NCBI GenBank assembly: GCA_030248195.1
Contig: JASAND010027828.1
Location: 1 to 64,000 of the forward strand
Origin: Trissonchulus latispiculum
Taxonomy: Eukaryota > Nematoda > Enoplea > Enoplida > Ironidae
Direction of reading: 5' to 3'
Length of the DNA stretch: 64,000 nt
Made by a program: the position numbers and the translations under genes. Below the pieces are notes generated by a model. It was not told the DNA's origin. It saw only the letters and a program-made list of their open reading frames with translations, and made no database searches. Below are positions 58,125 to 64,000 of this stretch, piece after piece. Position 1 is the first letter of the stretch. Every line of letters starts with the position of its first letter.

Positions 58125-59388
58125 CGTTGCATAAAAGTCATTAGTCTGAATTTTTTCTGCTGAATTAAGGTGTAAATTTTCAGGGAGAAATTTGTCACTT
58201 GAAAATTGTTTCAGTTGGCTATATCTTAGATACTTTTTTGTGAGGTTTCAACAAATTTTTGAAGCTTACAAAAGGTTAATTTTATATTTTAAACTAATTA
58301 AACTGTTTATTCTATTCACGTTAAAGTTTGCATTCGTTTTTTGGTAAGCTATTTTTAAATAGTTCACACTAATTAATTGAAAAGGGCATTAATTAGAAAT
58401 CAGACCAATTTTTATGAAATGTTCTGTTTTTGGTGGCAGTTTGGTTTTAATTATTTATATATGAGCTCATCAGATTCTGACTCCGACGATGCTTCCGGCT
58501 CTGTTGTATTTCGCAGACCGCGAACATTTAGGGAACGGATTAATTTCGACATCGAACCTAGTGATAAGATTTCCAGATTTCGATTGACTGATCATCATAT
58601 TAGCCTTCTAGTGGAACGGCTTCGTCCTTACTTAGAACATAGTAGCTTGCGCAATTATGCTTTATCAGTTGAACAACAAATACGTTTGAGCCTCCGTTTT
58701 CTTGCAACTGGTGACATGAGACCGATTGGGGATGCTCACTGTATTCACAAATCTACAGAAGAACATCCGGATATTTTTAAGCTAAGGTTGCACCTTTGAT
58801 TGATGATAAAAATTCACAACGCAGGCAAAAATTGAGAAAAAATTCGAATTTTAATTAAAAAATTTTGTTGAAATTAAATTTTGAATAAACGGATGACAAG
58901 ATATCCGTCAGAGCAAAATGGGTGGATATCCGGATATGAAAGAATAGCCGGTGCCAATCACTAATCAAAATATACGTATGAAATGAAAACCGTTGAGTGA
59001 GATTAGGAAAATATATATAGCAGAAAGAGATATCAAAGAAATGCAAACAACACGAATGAAATTATTTTTAAACTAAAAACATAAAAAGAAAAACCTTACT
59101 AAAAATGAATAGTTTTTGTTGCACTATTTGCAATGCAACGGGCTGCAATGTCCTAAAAAACGTCCAATAAAATTACTGATGACTTTATATATACTTGTAA
59201 CTTGTCAGGGGTGTCATGAGTGTTTTATGCAACGCTATTCCATTTACTCCTCTAGTCAGGACCCTTTACTGCTGAAAAATCAGAGCTTTACTCCTGAATT
59301 TTATGCAACGCAAAAGTCACGACTCGTGACACTGATTACGTTTTTCTGCTTACAAGTCAGGGGCCTTACTCCTGACATTTATGCAACG
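58125..59388. mobile_element. Defective PIF/Harbinger transposon inside the second gypsy element
   Basis: CGTTGCATAAAAGTCA at the left and TGACATTTATGCAACG at the right are inverted ends. Two further TTTTATGCAACGC copies lie at about 59,223 and 59,301, so it may be nested. It carries the N-terminal part of a Harbinger nuclease. The expected gypsy sequence between the flanks is also shortened, so the insertion was accompanied or followed by a deletion. Confidence 0.75.
58461..58799 (+). pseudogene. HARBI1-like nuclease, N-terminal fragment
   Basis: From the ATG at 58,461 (MSSSDSDSDD) the frame shows RERINFD, FRLTDHHISLLVERLRPYLE, LSVEQQIRLSLRFLATGDM and HKST, matching the start of Harbinger nucleases. 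In that family the KST segment is followed by the DDE catalytic domain, which is absent here; the frame ends at 58,797-58,799. The ATG at 58,377 is less likely because its extra 28 residues do not look like the family. Confidence 0.75.
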
Positions 59389-59943
59389 GGGCCCAGTATT
59401 GATGTAATGTTCAACCACATCGGTTCTTCCAAGTTCGTTATCAGGTCCGACGAATCGGTCTGAAAAATGAAGCAGCAAAAGTTACAACTCCGCCTTCTGC
59501 TGAATACTCAATTTTGTCGTCAAGTCTAATTGGTCCAAAATTGATTCTTTAGTTTTCCTAGTTTCTGGTGACACCTCCGAAGTTGGACGGAACTGAATAT
59601 TGTTCACTCGATAGCTAAGCTCTCCCTTAGCCGTCACATTGCAGGATTCTATGGTTCCCATAATTGTGTATGGGTAAATAGTTGCAGGCAAATGGGGTGG
59701 GGTTCATCACCCGGACGCACACTTCAGATCCATGTGCTACTGGTGGGAGTAGTGTCCTCGCTGCATGGAGATGCATCTTATTCAAATTGTCATGTGAGGC
59801 TCAAACAATCCTGATCCATCGAATCCATTTCGGTAATACGTACAAGGCACCAGCATTTCACATCTTGCCGGCACTACTATCTTCTCTGACGCCACCAATT
59901 CTGGCCTTCCCTGATCTCTGATCAGTTTTAGTTGTTGCTTATG

Positions 59944-60270
59944 TTGTTGTTGTTATTGTTGTTGTTGTTGTTGTTCCTGAATCTGTTCCTGAAATTAGAC
60001 CCCTGTTCCTGTTTCTGGAATTAGACCCCCGTTCCTGTTCCTGGAATTAGACCGGTTCATGATTCTGTTCCTGGAATTAGACCCCGTTCCTGTTCCTGGA
60101 ATTAGACCCCCGTTCCTGTTTCTGAAATTAGACCCCTTTTCCTGATTCTGTTCCTGGAATTAGACCCCCGTTCCTGAATCTTGTTCCTGAAATTAGACCC
60201 CCGCTCCGTTCCTGACTTTAGACTACGGTTCCTGTTCCTGTTCCTGGTTTGACCTTTGTTCCTGTTCCTA
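59944..60270. repeat. (TTG)n tract followed by a GTTCCTGGAATTAGACCCC minisatellite
   Basis: About ten degenerate units built from CTGTTCCTGGAATTAGACC. Units abut directly with no unique spacers, so this is not a CRISPR array. It truncates the 5' side of the second gypsy element. Confidence 0.9.
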
Positions 60271-61446
60271 GACACCACCGCTAAAGTCTGACACAAATTG
60301 TGTGTACAAATCTGTAAGGCTTCCAGTGAACTAAATATACAAACAGTGGATTGCACCAAATGTGAATAAAATCTGAATAAGCTATTCAGAAGTTATTCAT
60401 GAATAAAATCTGAATAAGTGCCAATTCCGTTGCACCAAGTTAAGGTGGTGATTCCTTTTGGGCACATAATGTTATTTGGCGGCGTAAATCAATTTGATGA
60501 AACTTTCCGAAATAAGTTCTTTTAGCGTTCTAACACCCTCCGCGCAATCCCGATTCAAAAATTCGAGATTTCCGGTCAGAGTGGTTTTTCCCAATTTCTG
60601 AACGTTTGGCAGCTGTTATACAGTTACGACTATATTCATTCGAAAGATCTCATTGAGCTTCACATTTTTGCTTTTTAAAGCAAGTTTCTAGCTTTTCTCT
60701 ACCGTGAGATATAGCCGATTTTCTTGTTTTGTCGTCGAAAACTTGTCATTTTTGCAGAAATCAAATAATCCAACATTTCTTGAACTACGCAAGCCGTAAA
60801 ATCAAACTAAGGGCGTCGATCTGAAGGTCTCACAGGGACAAATTATCCGACGCATGATCGTCTTCCAACTGCTATCCTGTAGGCTGCTATCATAAAAAAT
60901 GTAGTTTTTGCAAAAACACGACCAATTTTTTTCCAAAGATTGTGGAGCATTCACTATGCAAGCTGGAGGGCTGCTGCTGAACAAATGTGTTCTGCACAAA
61001 TATACCCAGGGACGATTTTTTAGTTGCCCCGATTGCTGCTTTCTAGCTAAAGTAATCGCTTGACAAATTTGCAGAAAGTAAGCAAAATACAGGTAACGCA
61101 CACATTTCAGCTTATTTCTCTATAACGAAGAGCGCTTTCACAATAAATAAAAAATCGTCCCCAGCTATTTGGTGGAGGTATCGAATGATACAACCGATGT
61201 CTCGCGAAAAAATTTACTTGAGTCTGCAAAAATTCTGGAAAATTATACTTCTTCTAAAATGTGTTAAAAATATTTTAGAAAAGCAACATTAGTTTCGTGG
61301 CATGCATTAAAAAGAGAAAATGTCAAGCTACATTTTGATATAAAAATGACTTCTTAACTCCAAGTAATGAATGAGTAATAATGGTGCAAACTTACATAGT
61401 GTACATGTAAGTACTGTAAGTGTATTTACATTGTAAAATAGTGTAA
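60271..61446. other. Region without a supported gene
   Basis: GAATAAAATCTGAATAAG is repeated near 60,362 and 60,399. No coding region recognised. Confidence 0.45.
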
Positions 61447-61511
61447 AATACTTTTATAGCCAAAACGAACAAGAAAAGGTTAGACAATAGTTTATATGTG
61501 GTTAGTATCAG
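61447..61511 (-). repeat. Fragment of the LINE 3' UTR
   Basis: The reverse complement of 50,279-50,344, from CTGATACTAACC to GGCTATAAAAGTAT, essentially identical. It shows a second copy of the LINE 3' end at this site. Confidence 0.85.
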
Positions 61512-61890
61512 CAAGAGTACATAATAGATAAGAGTATGACAGCTGGCAGCTTCTCTGTTATCAGCTGCAGGTACATGCTCTGCACGCTAACGGCTGACCC
61601 CCCCCCACAAACGTGTACCTAGTGACCCCCCCCCACAAATCAGTACCCAGTACACGTTTCTGTACGTTCACTCGCCGTATCTTTACGTGTTAAAGCTCGA
61701 AAACACAACGCCTGCGAGCGTCCAATTTGTGTCTGCTTCGAGCTTTAGAACGCTAAGATAGCGGCCAAATTCGTTTGAAGAGAGCATACACGTTTGTGGG
61801 GGGGTCAGCCGTTAGCGTGCAGAGCATGTACCTGCAGCTGATAACAGAGAAACTGCCAGCTGTCATACTCTTATCTATTATGTACTCTTG
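61512..61890. mobile_element. CAAGAGT-family TIR element, 379 bp (copy D)
   Basis: It begins CAAGAGTACATAATAG and ends ACTCTTG, with perfect GTATCAG duplications at 61,505-61,511 and 61,891-61,897. It has the family's C and G runs and AAGCTCGAAAACACAA centre. Confidence 0.92.
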
Positions 61891-61897
61891 GTATCAG

Positions 61898-62314
61898 CAA
61901 GAGTACATAATACATAAGAGTATGACAGCAGGCATATTCTATGTATTATCAGCTCGCTACATCCTCTGCACGCTATCGGCTAACCCCCCCCATAAATCAG
62001 ACCCCCCTTGACGCCGCCCTATACATGTACGGCGTCCAAACGGGGGGTCGGGGTCTATGTTAGTATACTTACATGTTAAACTTGACGGGGCCCCAATTTG
62101 TGTATGTGGTTTAAGCTCGTATGATTTACACATCTGTGTACAAAATATACAAGCACGAGCCCGACCCCCCGTTTGGACCCCGTACATGTATAGGGGCGTG
62201 GTGAGGGGGGTCTGATTTATGGGGGGGGTCAGCCGATAGCGCGCATCGGATGTAGCGAGCTCATAATACATAGAGTATGCCAGCTGTCATACTCTTATGT
62301 ATTATGTACTCTTG
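61898..62314. mobile_element. CAAGAGT-family TIR element, 417 bp (copy E)
   Basis: It starts directly after the GTATCAG duplication of copy D and ends ACTCTTG at 62,314. Its outer parts match copy B (TCAGCCGATAGCG, GCATCGGATGTAGCGAGCT), while its centre is different and palindromic (CTATACATGTACGG / CCGTACATGTATAG). The right flank GTTGTAGTAA resembles the LINE 3' UTR GTATCAGTAA next to copy B. Confidence 0.88.
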
Positions 62315-62354
62315 GTTGTAGTAAATAGCACTAACTATTGTTTGTCACTGTTTT

Positions 62355-62680
62355 TGTATGCCGGGCCTTCACCGAGCCGACCGGGCCGCCGGGCCGACCG
62401 GGCCTGCCGGGCCTTGAATCGGGCCTCCGGGCTCGGGCCGGGCCGAGCTCGGCCCGGCCCGGTCGGTTCAGCAGGCCTGGGCCGGGGCCGGAAAATTTCT
62501 TAACGGTACAACTCTAGTTATAGCCAACGGAGAGCTCTCTGCGGCATCTGTAGTGTTGGAAAATAAGAAAATTTTACGGGCCGGGCCGGCCCGCGGGCCG
62601 ATGTAGTCCTACGGGCCGGGCCACGTGGGCCGGCCCGGGCCGCAAATTTCTACGGGCCGAAATGCCCGACGCCGAAAAAA
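62355..62680. repeat. GGGCCGG-rich repeats, two blocks
   Basis: Dense GGGCCGGGCC/GGCCCGGCCC units at about 62,358-62,495 and 62,575-62,670, separated by unique sequence. The first is followed by GTACAACTCTAG, an end type often seen on hAT-like MITEs. No ORF is credible. Confidence 0.7.
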
Positions 62681-63530
62681 CTGCCCGAACTGTTAGGTAA
62701 TTGATTTCAACATGTTTTACGTCGAATTTCAACTTATTTTACGGCTATTTTTAGGTATACCTATTTTTATGTCTTCCATTTTTCACAAACAACAAATAGC
62801 AATAACAAGTGGCGACTGGTCAGCCGATTACGTGTTTGGTAAATATTACATTCTTCTGCAGAATTCCACACATTATCCATATAGAAATCCAAGCTGTCGC
62901 TCCTACTCCACTCCTAACCTTATGTTACAATTCCGATTCCATTATTTTTCACAGAAAAAGTCCTACTTTTTCTGAAGCGTTTACTTCCTCCGACTAAATG
63001 TCTCTTGTGTTAAGTTTGTCCAAGTGCTTTATTTTGACATAAAAGTCTAATTTACATGACCAATAGCAGGGAATGATGAACTAAACCAAATTTCATTTAG
63101 TTTGTCTAACAAGGTTTTGGATGTTGGTTACGTTTCAAATTAGCAATTACAATCGCAAGCAAGTCTGCGCTTAAACTGCGAAGCGAACGATACCCCTTAC
63201 ATTAATACCAATACCATCAAACCTAATTATATAAGTGAATGTTTTCATTCCAATTGTTTTGCGACAACTGTTCACATATAAAAAGCTTCTACTCTACACC
63301 ATTCTCATAGACGTATATAACTTAAAAAGGATTAGGTATATCCAATAAGTAGTCTCCATATAACAACCTTAATACCGATACCCCAGATACCGGCACAGCT
63401 CAATTGTAACTTCCATTGTGTGTAATTAATCATCTTAAAACAAAGCCATTGCAAATCTGTAAATGAAACTTTGAATGTAGATTTGAAATTGCATCGAAAT
63501 TTATTGAAAAATTGCCATTTACCGTGTAAA
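62681..63530. other. Region without a supported gene
   Basis: AT-rich; only short chance ORFs. Nothing recognised. Confidence 0.45.
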
Positions 63531-63532
63531 AA

Positions 63533-63663
63533 ACCGGCCCGGCCCGCGGCCCGCCACCGGCCCACGGGCAGGTGGCGGGCCGCCTATTTGTAATCTTGCG
63601 GGCCGGGCCGTCACCGAAAAATCCGAGCCCGCGGCCCGCCACCGGCCCGCGTCACAACTCTAG
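63533..63663. repeat. GGCCCGC-rich repeat ending ACAACTCTAG
   Basis: Palindromic GGCCCGCCACCGGCCC and GGGCCGGGCCG units, ending in GTCACAACTCTAG, similar to the end of the block at 62,513. Probably one end of a hAT-like MITE. Confidence 0.65.
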
Positions 63664-64000
63664 GCATCTGTGCCTATGCACAGCAACGAAAATGTGAAAT
63701 TTTGAAAATCGCAACCAGATTGTTTTGATCACGCATTTCTCTCAACTCATGCAACCAATCAGAAAACGGTTTTAGACAGGCATGTTTGCCGAGGGCTATT
63801 TTTCATGGTTTCACTTTCACGTTTTGTCTTTCCGTTCGAGAGAAATAAGCATCCAAACTTAAAATTTTGACGAAAATCAGACAAAATGTACATGTTTATC
63901 AAAATCTTGAGCTTTTCTGATCACTAAACCCTACCTATAGCTGTAACAAGCACATTAGGGTTGTATTGATTCAGCTATTTCGTTTTCGATTCAATTCAGT
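63664..64000. other. Window end, nothing recognised
   Basis: AT-rich sequence without gene, RNA or repeat that could be supported. Confidence 0.4.

Larger units (their letters stand above)
56450..59935 (-). mobile_element. Decayed second Ty3/gypsy retroelement (minus strand)
   Basis: From right to left: a pre-RT region with VPARCEMLVP, VRVMNPTP and GRTDVVEHYINTG (59,389-59,935); RT with KRIDEILDSLG and catalytic YIDD (about 57,629-58,116); RNase H with VTVDASGFGLGTVL and TDHSTLNWLL (about 57,066-57,530); a connection region and an integrase zinc finger (HDLICAYHNSPMAAHLG, about 56,663-56,885). The integrase core is missing, replaced by a TIR-element fragment. The polyprotein tail RYPLRQRKAPDRYF ends near 56,450. 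Frameshifts, a TAA at 59,479-59,481 and a Harbinger insertion show it is dead. It lacks the envelope and OTU parts seen in the first element. Confidence 0.9.

Noticed and set aside
59974..60270. CRISPR-like repeat array
   Set aside because: Units abut without unique spacers; it is a minisatellite in eukaryotic DNA.

Overview
The window looks like nuclear DNA of a nematode. The clearest host gene is a five-exon CUT-1/CUT-3-type cuticlin with a ZP domain. There is also an intronless Srsx-like chemoreceptor and an intronless aminergic-type GPCR with a very long third loop. Introns use GT/AG with pyrimidine-rich or TTTNAG acceptors. Host DNA is AT-rich and much of the window is transposon debris. 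The species cannot be named from the sequence alone.

Layout. Positions 1 to about 13.8 kb hold a large, decayed Ty3/gypsy-type retroelement that runs off the left edge. One reading frame carries an F-like envelope protein (furin-type site, fusion-peptide-like segment, heptad region, transmembrane anchor), two tandem retropepsin domains and the start of reverse transcriptase. After a deletion/frameshift come the rest of RT, RNase H and integrase. After an in-frame TAG come the integrase C-terminus and a terminal OTU-type cysteine protease domain. Downstream lie two small paralogous Cys-motif ORFs and a possible 3' LTR. A 200-bp direct repeat pair follows at 13.9 to 15.0 kb.

From 16.3 to 32 kb are the host genes: cuticlin (16,461-19,925), Srsx-like GPCR (21,412-22,560), and a predicted four-exon secreted protein with eight cysteines (23,330-30,009), whose 5.5-kb intron contains tRNA-cored and foldback repeats. 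The aminergic-type GPCR lies on the minus strand at 32,132-34,012.

From 34 to 64 kb the window is mostly repeats. They include a 585-bp TIR element with an 8-bp target duplication, five copies of a TIR family (CAAGAGT...ACTCTTG) with perfect 7-bp target duplications and several degenerate copies, and a broken non-LTR retrotransposon interrupted by a poly(A) retroposon. There are also tRNA-derived repeats, a second decayed Ty3/gypsy element (minus strand) carrying a defective Harbinger transposon, minisatellites and GGGCCGG-rich repeats.

The most unusual observations are the Env-protease-protease-RT-RNase H-integrase-OTU layout of the first element, the paralogous Cys-motif ORFs 3' of it, the 7-bp-TSD TIR family with its 48-bp miniature, and two tRNA-cored elements whose outer 10-bp arms pair perfectly in each copy but differ in sequence between copies.
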